DNA of 64,000 nt from a virus, in the IMG/VR virus record IMGVR_UViG_3300042549_006840, positions 1-64,000 of that record; one strand, given 5' to 3'. The position numbers were made by a program, and so were the translations under genes. Below, in pieces: positions 18,042 to 28,900 of the stretch; position 1 is the stretch's first letter, and every line of letters starts with the position of its first letter. The notes below the pieces were generated by a model, which was given only the letters and a program-made list of their open reading frames with translations, was not told the origin of the DNA and made no database searches.

Positions 18042-19960
18042 TATGTCAATCCTGTTCCATTAATGTACCAAGTATCAGTTCCCGTTTTAATCATTGTAGC
18101 CATGCCGTATGTACCAAGTGTTCTATCAGCACTTGTGTTATTTGCAGCAAGGTATAAAGTAACGCCAGAAGCTCTTGTGACTACTACATTACCAGTTCCA
18201 TATGATATAACACTGATTGTTGATCCTGTTGGGAATGCAACACTTGAATTGTTTGCAATTGTCAATGTCATACTTGTAGAGTTAGCACAGTAGTAGTGTT
18301 TGCCTCTATCCGACAAAGCGATAGTAACGTTAGTGTTAGCAAGTACTTGAGCAACATCGATGTCACCTTGAGATCCCTGAACACCTTGTGATCCTTGGAC
18401 TCCTTGAGATCCTGTTGCTCCCTGAACACCTTGAGCACCTTGAATACCTGTAGCGCCTTGAATACCTTGGACACCCTGAGCTCCCTGATAACCTTGAGCA
18501 CCTACAGAGCCTTGGACCCCCTGGGCTCCTTGGACACCCTGTGATCCAACAGCTCCTTGAATACCTTGAATTCCCTGGACGCCTTGATATCCTTGATAAC
18601 CTTGAACGCCTTGAGCACCAGATCCAGTCGCACCTTGGACACCTTGTTCGCCCTGGACGCCTTGATGACCTTGAACTCCCTGAACGCCTTGGAAACCTTG
18701 AGCACCTTGGACACCTTGAGCACCAGTAGATCCACCACTACCTTGGACACCTTGAGCTCCTTGAACACCCTGAGCTCCCTGTACTCCTTGCTCACCCTGA
18801 ACACCCTGAGCACCTGTTCCAGTCGCACCTTGGATACCCTGAGCACCTTGAGTACCTGTAGCACCCTGAGGACCAGTGGCTCCCTGAGCACCCGGTGATC
18901 CCATGTATCCAACATTACCTAATTCAATCCACTGATCGCTACTACCATCATTAATATATGTGTATTCGGTTCCAGTGCCACTATCAATCCAAATATCACC
19001 ATAGTTAGGTGAACCTGGAGGTGTTGCAGAAAGAGTTACACTTACGGAACCAGTAGCACCCTGAACACCTTGGTAACCTTGTGCACCCAAAACACCCTGG
19101 ACACCTTGAGCTCCTTGAACACCCAGATCTCCTTGTACTCCCTGATAACCTTGATATCCCTGTGCTCCTAACTCGCCCTGGACGCCTTGAGCTCCTTGAA
19201 CACCTTGTCGACCTTGGACACCTTGGTAACCCTGTGCACCTAGCTCACCCTGGAAGCCTTGAGCACCCTGAACACCCTGAGCACCTTGAATACCTTGATA
19301 ACCTTGAGCTCCCAGAACACCTTGAACGCCTTGAGCTCCCTGAACTCCTTCTGCGCCTTGGATACCTTGAAAACCTTGAACGCCTTGTGCTCCCTGTACT
19401 CCCTGAACACCCTGGACGCCTTGTGAACCTTGAACGCCCTGAATACCCTGGGCACCCTGGACACCTTGGTTACCCTGATAACCTTGAATACCCTGCGATC
19501 CCTGGATACCTTGATGACCCTGTGCTCCTGAAAGACCCTGGACGCCTTGAGCTCCTTGAACACCTTGAGCGCCAACATCACCCTGAACACCTTGAAAGCC
19601 AGCGCCTTGCGTACCTTGATAACCTTGAACACCCTGGGCACCCTGTACACCTTGAGCTCCAGAAGAACCTTGGGCACCTGTCGCACCCTGAACACCTTGA
19701 GCGCCTGAACCTGTTGCTCCTTGAACACCTATCGCGCCCTGAACACCCTGTGAACCTTGCGGACCAGTGTTACCTTGAGAACCCTGTGAACCTAGACCAC
19801 CTTGCTGACCCTGTCTTCCTTGAGCACCCTGAACACCTTGCGCACCCTGAGCACCATCACCCCCACCACCCGAACCTGGAACAGGCAGAGTTATAGAAGA
19901 TGATGTGGACGAAAGAACACCACCAATACTCTTAACTTTAATTGTAGGTAATGTTGCCAT
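18041..19960 (-). CDS. Collagen-like virion protein (639 aa) without S74 domain
   Basis: The short N-terminal segment contains [10 protein letters not shown] and is followed by Gly-X-Gln triplet tracts (about residues 35-302 and 359-532). Between them lies a small domain (about 303-358, [21 protein letters not shown]) also found in the 1676-residue fibre. The C-terminal domain (about 533-639) is beta-rich with [15 protein letters not shown] and resembles capping domains of other phage collagen-like proteins. It overlaps the lectin-like gene that follows. Probable accessory fibre. Confidence 0.8.
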   Translation of the reverse strand: MATLPTIKVKSIGGVLSSTSSSITLPVPGSGGGGDGAQGAQGVQGAQGRQGQQGGLGSQGSQGNTGPQGSQGVQGAIGVQGATGSGAQGVQGATGAQGSSGAQGVQGAQGVQGYQGTQGAGFQGVQGDVGAQGVQGAQGVQGLSGAQGHQGIQGSQGIQGYQGNQGVQGAQGIQGVQGSQGVQGVQGVQGAQGVQGFQGIQGAEGVQGAQGVQGVLGAQGYQGIQGAQGVQGAQGFQGELGAQGYQGVQGRQGVQGAQGVQGELGAQGYQGYQGVQGDLGVQGAQGVQGVLGAQGYQGVQGATGSVSVTLSATPPGSPNYGDIWIDSGTGTEYTYINDGSSDQWIELGNVGYMGSPGAQGATGPQGATGTQGAQGIQGATGTGAQGVQGEQGVQGAQGVQGAQGVQGSGGSTGAQGVQGAQGFQGVQGVQGHQGVQGEQGVQGATGSGAQGVQGYQGYQGVQGIQGIQGAVGSQGVQGAQGVQGSVGAQGYQGAQGVQGIQGATGIQGAQGVQGATGSQGVQGSQGVQGSQGDIDVAQVLANTNVTIALSDRGKHYYCANSTSMTLTIANNSSVAFPTGSTISVISYGTGNVVVTRASGVTLYLAANNTSADRTLGTYGMATMIKTGTDTWYINGTGLT

Positions 19961-19961
19961 T

Positions 19962-20291
19962 TTATCTGGTGATGTTTGGAGTAATTGTTATTATACCTTC
20001 AACAACCCGAGTAATGTTGTTACTAGAATCAGTCAATTCAGCATCGTACATGTACCTACCTGGTGTAACATTGGCTGTTGCATTAGCAGACAGAGCAAGT
20101 GTCAACGTACCATTGGCACCACCTAAAGTGACATTGAAGCTCACCGCAGTCGTAGATGTAAAGTGTCTTCTGAACTGAGCCGCGCCAGTAAAAGTTGTTA
20201 GATCGAGTGGATTGTCCCCATCATCCGTAAGATTAATGGATGTGGAATATGTTGATCCCTGGTCAACAATAATGTTCGCTTTGATAGCCAT
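19962..20291 (-). CDS. Small conserved beta-sandwich virion protein
   Basis: Protein of 109 residues, similar in pattern to a small protein common in aquatic T4-like phages: [18 protein letters not shown], then an [13 protein letters not shown] segment, then [16 protein letters not shown] and a terminal VEGIITITP. It probably has an Ig-like or BppU-like fold in the fibre or baseplate apparatus; the function is not established. The AGGAG SD lies 7 nt upstream, and a CCCTAAATA late-like motif overlaps the stop of the preceding gene. Confidence 0.65.
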   Translation of the reverse strand: MAIKANIIVDQGSTYSTSINLTDDGDNPLDLTTFTGAAQFRRHFTSTTAVSFNVTLGGANGTLTLALSANATANVTPGRYMYDAELTDSSNNITRVVEGIITITPNITR

Positions 20292-20309
20292 AGATATCTC
20301 CTATGACTA

Positions 20310-20317
20310 TATTTAGG
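20310..20317 (-). promoter_or_regulatory. Variant late promoter (CCTAAATA) before the 109-aa gene
   Basis: CCTAAATA followed by an AGGAG SD and ATG within 30 nt, as before gp13 and the HNH gene. The motif includes the stop codon of the upstream gene, so chance is possible. Confidence 0.3.
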
Positions 20318-21737
20318 GTTGGTTTTTTTTCTCTAGTTCAACAATTCTTGCTTCTAAAACTTGATACTTCTTTTCAAGCTCTTTAGTAGATTCAATTAAC
20401 AAAGCGACTAGCTTTTCATATTGTACAGCCAAGTAACCATCTGGTCTCTCAGCAACAATCTGTGGCAGGATTTTTTGAACTTGTTGAGCAATAACCCCAA
20501 CATCTTGTTTTCTAATGAAGAAGCCATCTTCTCCACCTTTAGAGGCAATATAGTCTTCTGTCCAATCGAACGTAATACCGTTCAAGGTAAGAACCTTCAT
20601 CAACGCATTAGCGATTGGAGATGTATTAGTTTTTAAACGCTCATCAGAAGAATAGTAAGCTGTGATGTTATCTGTAGCTCTGATCTCACCTTGTGAACCA
20701 GCAGCTGTGTTAACGCCTAAAGAATTAATTTGGGGTGATGTAGCAGAAGTCAGGCCGGAACCTTGAGCACCAACGGCACCCTGGACACCTTGCGCTCCTT
20801 GAATACCTTGTGATCCAACACCGCCCTGAGCACCTGTTGCGCCACCAGAACCTTGTACACCCTGAGAACCTTGAATACCCTGTGCGCCTTGAACACCTTG
20901 TGAGCCTTGGGATCCAACAGCACCTTGAACCCCTTGGTGACCTTGAACGCCTTGGAACCCTTGAGCTCCAATAGCGCCTTGACGTCCCTGTGCTCCTTGA
21001 ACACCCTGAACACCGGATGATGGTCCAACCCAGTTACCAGAACTGTTGATAACATCTTGGGCACCAACTCTAACCCAACCACCAATAGTTACGTTAGCAC
21101 TAACGTTTGCTGTACCGGTTACTGTTGCTGTTGCATCTGGCGTTGTATTATTGAAACCAACTCTATTATTGGTAGCATCAACAAACAATACTCCACTATC
21201 AAAGTTAGAGTTACCATTGAAGTTTGAAACATTACCTGAAAGAGTAACGTTAGAATGTGTGGAGTTCCCAGTTACAACAAAAGCATTTGCTAAACCTGGA
21301 TTAACAATTAATGTTCCGTTTACCGTAGCAGTATTTGATACAATTAGATTTGCAGCAGTTCCAACATTAACACCAAACGTTAAGACATTAGCATTGTTAG
21401 CATAGAAGTCCCAACGTTTTGTCGTATCACCAAGTCTAACATTATTAGCATTGGGAATTACATTTGCACTGTATGTTGATTGACCTGCGACAGATAAAGT
21501 ATTGCTTAGTGTTGAAGTACCATTAACATCTAGCGTCGTTGCAGATAATGCCCAACGTTGGTCGGCATCACCAAGAGAATAGTTGTTATTAATTGGTTTA
21601 AAGTCACCGTTCGATGTACCACTGAACGTAACATTACCAGAAATATTAAACTCACCGCCAACAGTTAAATTACCACCAACATTGGCATTACCAACTACCT
21701 CTAAACCATTCTCAGCCTTGAATACAGTATCTGCCAT
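20313..21737 (-). CDS. Tail fibre protein: beta-repeat, collagen-like and S74 chaperone domains (474 aa)
   Basis: N-terminal 240 residues are Asn/Thr/Val-rich beta repeats (NANVGGNLTVGGEFNISGN) typical of phage fibre shafts. A Gly-X-Gln tract follows at about 241-327 and an S74 intramolecular chaperone at about 360-474. The S74 part has the SDERLKT cleavage region, GVIAQQVQKILPQIV, VQYEKLVALLIESTKEL and a C-terminal coiled coil. It resembles the two larger S74 proteins in design but has a different attachment domain. Confidence 0.85.
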   Translation of the reverse strand: MADTVFKAENGLEVVGNANVGGNLTVGGEFNISGNVTFSGTSNGDFKPINNNYSLGDADQRWALSATTLDVNGTSTLSNTLSVAGQSTYSANVIPNANNVRLGDTTKRWDFYANNANVLTFGVNVGTAANLIVSNTATVNGTLIVNPGLANAFVVTGNSTHSNVTLSGNVSNFNGNSNFDSGVLFVDATNNRVGFNNTTPDATATVTGTANVSANVTIGGWVRVGAQDVINSSGNWVGPSSGVQGVQGAQGRQGAIGAQGFQGVQGHQGVQGAVGSQGSQGVQGAQGIQGSQGVQGSGGATGAQGGVGSQGIQGAQGVQGAVGAQGSGLTSATSPQINSLGVNTAAGSQGEIRATDNITAYYSSDERLKTNTSPIANALMKVLTLNGITFDWTEDYIASKGGEDGFFIRKQDVGVIAQQVQKILPQIVAERPDGYLAVQYEKLVALLIESTKELEKKYQVLEARIVELEKKNQP

Positions 21738-21747
21738 GTGCTACCTA

Positions 21748-23064
21748 TTATTTTATTAAGTGAGCTACTACTGTTACGCTCGAGTTAGCAGCACTTTGTA
21801 AGAATTTTAACGAAACTATACCAGTATTTATTGCTGTGCTGAATACACCAAGATTGGAACCGAGTGGAGATGATACTGTGCCGTACACTGTGAGGTAAGG
21901 AGTAATTGTATCATGTGCAAGAACAATCTCATTAATCTGATTATTGGTACCTGCAGCTGTTTTAATCTGAGCTGTAATTTTTGCTGAAGAATAAGTTCCA
22001 GTAGAAAACGTAAGAACATTTTGAGCTGCTGAAACATTAGCTCCCAAATTGGTATTTGATGCAACAACAATTACATAATTGTTTTGAATTGTTACATTTC
22101 CACCAAGAGATGAAACACCTACAACATTTAAGTTGGCTTGGATGTTGGTACTATTGGAGACGTTGAGATCTACAATGTTGCTTGTTGCAATATTCGCGGC
22201 CGCAATGTTAGCAGTTGCAATTGTAGCTAGACCAGTAAACGTACTGACATTACTAAACGTTGCATTACCAGTTACAGCAATCGTATTACTGAACGTAGCA
22301 GCCTTAGTAACACCAAGTGTTTCTGAAATACTAACTGTGTTACTAAAGAAAGTATTACCAACTACCGTAAAGGTGTTGCCTGAAACAGTTGTATTGGATA
22401 CAGTCCCGTTGCCGGAGATGGAAAAGGTATTAAGAGAGCTATTAGCTTTGAATGTAATGATATTAGCTGTAACTGTTGTATTACCATTGACCGTAACAAC
22501 AGCGTTTGCATTAAGAGTTGTAGCTACTAGATCTGTATTGCTTGTAATGCTTAACGTTGTACCGCTCAGTACAGTACTCACACCCGTTACAACAATGTTT
22601 GCTGCATTGATCTGTGTGTTCGATGTGATGTGGACGTTTCCACCCTTCAGGGCTGTATTAGCTGCCTGGATGGATGTGTTTGTAGTGACTACTGAAACAT
22701 TAGATGTTACATTAGCCAAACCACCATTGATATAAAGAATTGTAGAGTTAACGCTAGCATTAGCTACTTGAATATCAAGATTAGCTGTTGAATATAAAAC
22801 AGCACCTGTAACTCTAGTATTAGATGTGATGTTTAAGTTAGCAGAAGTAGCAACCGATCCACCACGAAGAACATCACCAGCTGCAAAAGTGTTGGCAGAT
22901 AAAATACCGTTTACAAAGCCGTTACCCGTAACACCTGCTCCAACAGTATTGGACTCAACTGTTACAGCAAACAGTGACATGGAGTCTGCTAACTGGTTTG
23001 TCCTTGCAACCCAGGAAGCAAACGTATCCGTCGATACTACTACATTAGCTACTGCTCTTGCCAT
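21748..23064 (-). CDS. Beta-repeat structural protein of the fibre region
   Basis: Protein of 438 residues made largely of short repeats rich in Asn, Thr, Ser and Val (NITSNTRVTGAVLY, VTVNGNTTVTANI), which suggests a beta-helical or fibrous fold. The C-terminal 100 residues (NEIVLAHDTITPYLTVYGTV) look globular. The N-terminus contains DTFASWVARTNQLADSMS, which also opens other aquatic-phage structural proteins. It lies between the S74 fibre gene and a small coiled-coil gene and overlaps the latter by 20 nt. Virion role inferred from position. Confidence 0.65.
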   Translation of the reverse strand: MARAVANVVVSTDTFASWVARTNQLADSMSLFAVTVESNTVGAGVTGNGFVNGILSANTFAAGDVLRGGSVATSANLNITSNTRVTGAVLYSTANLDIQVANASVNSTILYINGGLANVTSNVSVVTTNTSIQAANTALKGGNVHITSNTQINAANIVVTGVSTVLSGTTLSITSNTDLVATTLNANAVVTVNGNTTVTANIITFKANSSLNTFSISGNGTVSNTTVSGNTFTVVGNTFFSNTVSISETLGVTKAATFSNTIAVTGNATFSNVSTFTGLATIATANIAAANIATSNIVDLNVSNSTNIQANLNVVGVSSLGGNVTIQNNYVIVVASNTNLGANVSAAQNVLTFSTGTYSSAKITAQIKTAAGTNNQINEIVLAHDTITPYLTVYGTVSSPLGSNLGVFSTAINTGIVSLKFLQSAANSSVTVVAHLIK

Positions 23065-23263
23065 TATTGTTCATTCCGTTAATTATTGTTCTCAACATAT
23101 CTTTGATATCATCAACATCACTACGTAGAGTATTTACCTCTTTCAAAGCATGGCGAAGCTCTCTACTCTTCTGTTCTTCAAAGATATGCTGTCTATAAGA
23201 AGCAGTATCCGTATTGATCACTGCTTGTGTGTATGGATGTCTCTTTAACTTTGTAGTGTCCAT
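23045..23263 (-). CDS. Small coiled-coil protein of the tail cluster
   Basis: Protein of 72 residues. The middle is a predicted coiled coil (RELRHALKEVNTLRSDVDDI). The start overlaps the upstream stop as TAATG, so it is translationally coupled. I do not recognise a function; it is probably a structural or chaperone partner of the neighbouring tail proteins. Confidence 0.6.
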   Translation of the reverse strand: MDTTKLKRHPYTQAVINTDTASYRQHIFEEQKSRELRHALKEVNTLRSDVDDIKDMLRTIINGMNNNGKSSS

Positions 23264-25527
23264 TATGCAGATACCGCAATTGCTCTATACTCTTCAACTC
23301 TTGGAACAAGATAGCTTGCAGAAGATAACAATACGATCTTAATTGCAAATACTTTGAATCCATCGTACTTAGCAAGAGATGAATTGAAATATCTCACAAT
23401 GTTGTAATTTTGGTTGTTCAAGAAACCAGAGTTCTTATCTGTAATTACATCAATGTTTAAGCCAGATCCTCTTAAGCTTGAATTAGAAACTGCACTTGAT
23501 ACTGTTATTGTCGTTGTGTTGGAAGCAGTTACCGTATCAACAAAGAATGAATCTGGGAATGTTGGATTGTATACTTTAACAACAGATCCAGCAATAATGT
23601 CTGTATTGACTGTACTATAACTTCCTGTAATTACATTTGTAGCTGTCGGAATACTGAATGTACCACTAGTCACCTTAGCACCAGCTTGCGCTGAAGGAAT
23701 TACATACTTCAAATCAATAAAGTCGTTTGGATTAGAATCCAAACTGTTGATTGAAGATCCTGTTGGGATATCCAATGCTAACTTTGTCCAATTCTTTTGA
23801 TTTAAGTTTTGACCATCTTCTTCACTCAATAGCTTAGCATAAACTTCAATATCGGTACCGGATGGTTTGAAAGCTGTCATGTAAACAATTAAGTCTTCTG
23901 CTACTTGATCAGTACCAAGAATAACTGGCTTTGAAACATACTTAGAGTACGCAGACCCGTTTGCATATGCTTCGTTTGTTGATGTGTTATTAATAATGAA
24001 TTGTTGAATACCTAAGTCCAAGTTTTCTTCCAAGACGTATGGAGAAACAAAAGGATTTTCTGAACTAAACTCTAACTTTGCATTGAAGCTCTTGGAGTTT
24101 GCAAAGAGGTTTGTTGAATTGTTGACTTCGTTTGATCTTGAAGCAATCATTGCTGGATAAGAAAGAAGTGCATTCTTGCCGAGATCAACCTCTGTCAAGT
24201 TGCCTGTGGTCTTAGCATAAGTTGTGTTTGCAAAGTTAACATAATATTTTGCCTTAGCTCCACTAGGAACCTTAACGTTAAAGTATGGAGCAAATCTTGA
24301 AATGCTAACATTTTCAATTGAGGAAACTGTAGCATTAGCTAATGAGTCGACCCCCTTGATAATCTTACTACCAGCAAAATACGCAGTTGTGTTCGCTGAA
24401 GAATCATACAACGTGAGAAAGTCACCATATGCTTTGAAGCTGTCCACCTTTGCAACAGGGGATACAAAGTAACCAGCAGTTGTATTTGTAAAAGATGGTA
24501 CCACATCTAGCACCAATGTTTGGTTGCCTGAATCCACACTGACAACTTTTCTAACTTCAGTATTTCCATCAGTTCCATCAGAAATTACAATAAATGTGTT
24601 TGATGAAATGGAAGCAAAGTTTGTGTTGGTTCCCGTAATTGTGTTGCTAGATGAGTCAATTGCAATCGTACCTGTATTGAACTTTCTAATATTTACAGCA
24701 GAAGCTGTAGTCGAGAAAGTACTCGTAACATTCATAAACGTTGTATTAGTTACAATGTTAACTTTTCTTACTTGAGAAACTGTGGAGTTGGCAACTACAA
24801 CTAAGTCATTATTAGCAACATCAGATGTAAAGGTTGTTGTTGTGCCATCAATGTTAGCACCACCTGAAGAAACTGCAACAGTACCAGTCAAGTTAGCTTG
24901 TTGTTGATAAACGTATTCACCACCAATAAAAGTACCATTCACAGCACCTGATGTCAATTTTAAGAAATCATATGCCTCATTACTAATTGTAAAAGTATTG
25001 CTTCTTGCGCCAGTAAATTTAGCAACATTAATTTTAAACTTGTAATCCACATCGGAAAGAGGAGTTACGTCAAATCCATTTGTGATGTCGTAAGCATTTC
25101 CATCAACTTTACCAGAAGACAACTTTGCAGCTACTCCTGTGTTAATATCAACTTCGTCTACTCGGTTTTTCCATAAAGAAAAAGACTCATCCGAATCAAA
25201 CTTAATTAAGAATGCATATTGTTTGTTCGTTTGAAGAGGAACTGGGGTATCGAAAGTAAACTTAGTAGATGTATCAGCAGTTGCGCTAGTATTAATATTG
25301 TCATATTCAACACGCGCTAAAGTTTTAATATCCGCTGTATTCCAATTAGGAACATTATCCTTAACCTCACATATGTTCAATGAAACACTAGGCTTGGAAG
25401 ACCCAGACTGCGTTTTGTTTGCAGTGGGCTTGTCTTTAAAGTATAGTTCTATACTCGTGACGAAAACGACTGAAGCTCCTTGAGCTGACGATGAGTCTAA
25501 AAAGAATGATTGAGCTTTATTGAACAT
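23263..25527 (-). CDS. Large virion structural protein (754 aa), baseplate/fibre region
   Basis: Protein of 754 residues, beta-rich and Thr/Asn/Ser-rich, without a domain I can name. The N-terminus begins FNKAQSFFLDSSSAQGASVVFVTSIELYF. The middle holds repeats of the form TGTNTNFASISSNTFIVISDG that resemble segments of the 1456-residue neighbour. The C-terminus contains YNIVRYFNSSLAKYDGFKVF and ends PRVEEYRAIAVSA. Its place just after the 1456-residue baseplate-associated protein suggests a peripheral baseplate or long-fibre part. Confidence 0.6.
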   Translation of the reverse strand: MFNKAQSFFLDSSSAQGASVVFVTSIELYFKDKPTANKTQSGSSKPSVSLNICEVKDNVPNWNTADIKTLARVEYDNINTSATADTSTKFTFDTPVPLQTNKQYAFLIKFDSDESFSLWKNRVDEVDINTGVAAKLSSGKVDGNAYDITNGFDVTPLSDVDYKFKINVAKFTGARSNTFTISNEAYDFLKLTSGAVNGTFIGGEYVYQQQANLTGTVAVSSGGANIDGTTTTFTSDVANNDLVVVANSTVSQVRKVNIVTNTTFMNVTSTFSTTASAVNIRKFNTGTIAIDSSSNTITGTNTNFASISSNTFIVISDGTDGNTEVRKVVSVDSGNQTLVLDVVPSFTNTTAGYFVSPVAKVDSFKAYGDFLTLYDSSANTTAYFAGSKIIKGVDSLANATVSSIENVSISRFAPYFNVKVPSGAKAKYYVNFANTTYAKTTGNLTEVDLGKNALLSYPAMIASRSNEVNNSTNLFANSKSFNAKLEFSSENPFVSPYVLEENLDLGIQQFIINNTSTNEAYANGSAYSKYVSKPVILGTDQVAEDLIVYMTAFKPSGTDIEVYAKLLSEEDGQNLNQKNWTKLALDIPTGSSINSLDSNPNDFIDLKYVIPSAQAGAKVTSGTFSIPTATNVITGSYSTVNTDIIAGSVVKVYNPTFPDSFFVDTVTASNTTTITVSSAVSNSSLRGSGLNIDVITDKNSGFLNNQNYNIVRYFNSSLAKYDGFKVFAIKIVLLSSASYLVPRVEEYRAIAVSA

Positions 25528-25528
25528 A

Positions 25529-25897
25529 TTACACTGTTTTGTCTAATCCTAAAACTACAGCACCAAAGGATGTCGATGCATTGTAGTAATTGTCAGGCAA
25601 TGTTGTTTGATTGATTGTCGTAACAACAATCTCTTTTTTTCCAGATTCAAGATTGCTAACTTTAACCGGAATACTTTCATACGAATTTGAAGATATTCCT
25701 GATGACAAATAAAAAATCACTTTTAAATTACCGTTTTCATCAGAGATTAAAGCCTCGCCTAGTTTCTTACCAAATTGTTTAACCATACTCGTTACCTTCA
25801 CCCTATCAAAGTAAAAGTAATGTGTGGTGTGAGGTCTTAAGCCATAAAACTCTAGAATTATGTCTCTCTCTTTGAATCGAAGTTTTCTTTGTCCCAT
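25529..25897 (-). CDS. Small virion-associated protein after the DUF4815-like gene
   Basis: Protein of 122 residues with a segment GLRPHTTHYFYFDRVKVTSMV, a pattern seen in structural proteins of aquatic T4-like phages. Function unknown. A perfect TATAAATA lies exactly 6 nt before the ATG, so a late transcript would be nearly leaderless; only AAAG precedes the start as a possible weak SD. Confidence 0.6.
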   Translation of the reverse strand: MGQRKLRFKERDIILEFYGLRPHTTHYFYFDRVKVTSMVKQFGKKLGEALISDENGNLKVIFYLSSGISSNSYESIPVKVSNLESGKKEIVVTTINQTTLPDNYYNASTSFGAVVLGLDKTV

Positions 25898-25903
25898 AAC
25901 TTT

Positions 25904-25911
25904 TATTTATA
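25904..25911 (-). promoter_or_regulatory. T4-type late promoter 6 nt before the 122-aa gene
   Basis: Exact TATAAATA on the minus strand; transcription should start at or next to the ATG at 25897. The same spacing occurs at 32078 and 41077. Confidence 0.65.
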
Positions 25912-25930
25912 GATATTTCTAAAGAGTTTT

Positions 25931-28900
25931 TTAATATTGCATGTGTGAGAAATCTTCAACATACTTACCACCACCAGTGTCTCTTGTCATTGATGCTTCC
26001 TCAGCGTTAGCATCTGTTATCTGAATATATGGCTCAGATGTTGTTTGTGTCTGTGGGGGGTCGATTGTCGTGGTAACAACAATAACTTCTGCAGGTGTTG
26101 ATTGTACCTCAGGTATTGAAACTTTAGATGTAAGAACAACATCAAACACTGCCGTCTCATCACCAGCTCTGAATCCACTAAATTCAGGTACTCCGTATCT
26201 TGATTCAACCCACTCTTTATTATTTTGATAAAACTCTGCTACAAAGTCAGCTTCATAGTATTCAACTGCACCATCTGTAATTACTCTAACCATAGCAGGT
26301 TTTGGTACGACAGGTTGTACGACAGGAGGTTCAGGAGGCAGTACAATAATGGGGTCAACAGTATTGGGGGTAGATATAACAACAATAGGATCTGGTGGTG
26401 TATAAACATAATCATCAACAGGATAATATGTAACAGCAACAGTCTCAATTGCTGCTGGCACCGATCTAACAACTCTTGGTTCTGAAGCGCTCAATTGACT
26501 AACAATTGTATACTCTTCGTATGGAAGCAAAAGAGTTTTATTTTGATGGATGTTATTTGCAGTAGAGGCATCAGATCTATCAAAAATACTCTCAACGTTA
26601 AAGATGGTTGTCAATGGCAACAATTCACCATTCTGACTATCGATATAAGCAGTACTTTCAAGACTTGTTCTATCAACAACAAAGGCGTCATCAAAATTAT
26701 CTACCAAGAACGCATTCTTAAATCTATCTTTACCGGAATCGTTAGAACTAGGAATAACCAACTCTGTTATTTGCTTTTCTAGCGTATTCAATGCAACTTG
26801 CTTCTCTAGGCTGTCAATTCTTTTCTCAAGTTTGTTGATTTGAGACATTGAATAACGCTTTGGCTGAGATCTAGTATCAGCAGAAGAATTTAAGTTGTTA
26901 ATAGTGTATGCTTGCTGTCTTCCATTAACAATAGAAGATTCATTACCAACTCTTTTATCCAAAATTTGGAAGGTTGTATTTGAAAGAGCAGAAGGCAGAG
27001 AAGGATATGGTGGAACAAACAATCTGTTGACTGTAATGGAATCAGCAGGAGCTCCTGGATCCTTCAAGTTAGCAACGTCTGGTGCACCTTGGATAACAGA
27101 AATCAATGTATTTTTATTAACAACAACCCTATCAATTCTGCTTCCGTAAAACTCAATGTCAAATGTAACTTGCGAATCGGGTACAGGGAAGTACTTTTCA
27201 TCGCTATTCAATGTCTGAGTGTTAGCAGGGTTGACAGTTGCACCACCAACAGTAGTAGAGTAGGCAGCTGTATTGCTTGTAAATGGACGGAAGTCAAAAG
27301 TATCGATACCATCATAGTATCTACCATCAGATGTCAATACTTCAGGTACTTCTAAACGGTTGATGTATGTGTTGTTACTATAACCAGTGGCGTCATTTAT
27401 AATGTCGTTGTATGAGTTAATTGTAATGAAACCTTCGGATGTATTAACATCAAAAGCATCAAACTTTGCCAATAGCCATTGAGTATTGGAAATAGCTAGA
27501 TCAGATCCCGGAACCAGTCTCAGTTCTGCATTTTTTACAACGTCACCGTCATTATATGAATTGACAAAGAAGTGTTTTGTTACATCTGTGCTCGAAGCTG
27601 TATTACCAAAGTATACAGCCTTCAATCTGAATGTGTCAGGAACACCTAGACTCCATGGACCAGTTGTGTTGTTACCTGCAGCGGAAACTGTTGTGTTATT
27701 TGCTGTGTATATTTTAACGTACAAATCTCTATTCAAATCTTTATTAATTTGAACAGCTGATGGGATTCTAATATTATAGAATGCCACAACGTTAGCAGAT
27801 GCTGTTAGAGTTTCACCTAAATCAACAGTAGCAACAGCCGCATTGGCGGAAGTTGTAATTGTCCTTGCTGATCTGCTCAAATCTAAAGGATAGAAAGCAG
27901 GCAGGAACAATGCAGTATTTGTTGAGCTGTTTGCTGCAGTCAATGCTGAGTTAAGAATAATTAAAGTGTTATTAACAACATTTTCAACCCTCTTAACATC
28001 ATATGATGTAGAGTTGGTGTACACACTAATATAATCACCTGCTGCATAATCAGTCGCAAAAGCAGTTGAGGTTCCAACTAAATTTGCAGACGTTGTATTA
28101 CCAGAACTGGTTCCTGTTGTATTAGCAGTGTTAGTGTTGGAGACAGGAGCAATAATAAAGTCTGCTTTCTGACTTTCAGAAAGAGTCAACGAACCAGAAT
28201 AAGGAAACGTATACGTTGTAGGAGCTGTAATCTCAATTGTGCCATTAGCATTGAGAGTTAAGTTTTCCGTCGATGTTCTGTATGTGTAGCTGATATCTGA
28301 AATAGACTTAACAGCCTTAACACCAGTCTTGAAAATAATATCTGGGTTGTTTGTGTCTTTCAATATGGCAACATTAACACTGGATGTGCCGTCAGCCTCA
28401 AGAACAGCATCGCAAATACCATCATAAGTGCTGTCAAAGTAGAAACTCTTAACATCACTAAAAGACTTGCCAGCATTCATCGTGACATCAAACAGATACA
28501 ATCTGTAAGTTGCATTTGGAGTACCAACAGTACCTGACTGATATACAATTGACCTCATTTTTGCAGAACCAATTAAAGTACCAGCAGGAGTAATGGCCCC
28601 AGTACCGACACTAGTCAGTAAAGTCTTTGCAGTATCATATAGGTTAACCGTTGTTCCTGACTTAAAGTCAAAGAATCCAGCAAGCTCTTTAACTACAACA
28701 TAGTTACCATAATTGGCAGTAATGGTTTGATTTGCTTTAGTAAAGACAGTGTTAGACTTTTGAACATCTTTTGATAGATTGCCACTAGTCTCAACTCTTT
28801 TACCACTAATGTAAGCAGTGCCTGGATCAACAACAACGGAAACATGCGTCGTGTTGGATACCTTTTCTTTGGTAGAACTTCTGAAAGGATCGATTACAAA

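Noticed and set aside
10440-19860. CRISPR-like regular repeats
   Set aside because: The periodicity is 9/18 bp, in frame with Gly-X-Gln codons, without unique spacers or a leader, and no cas genes are present.
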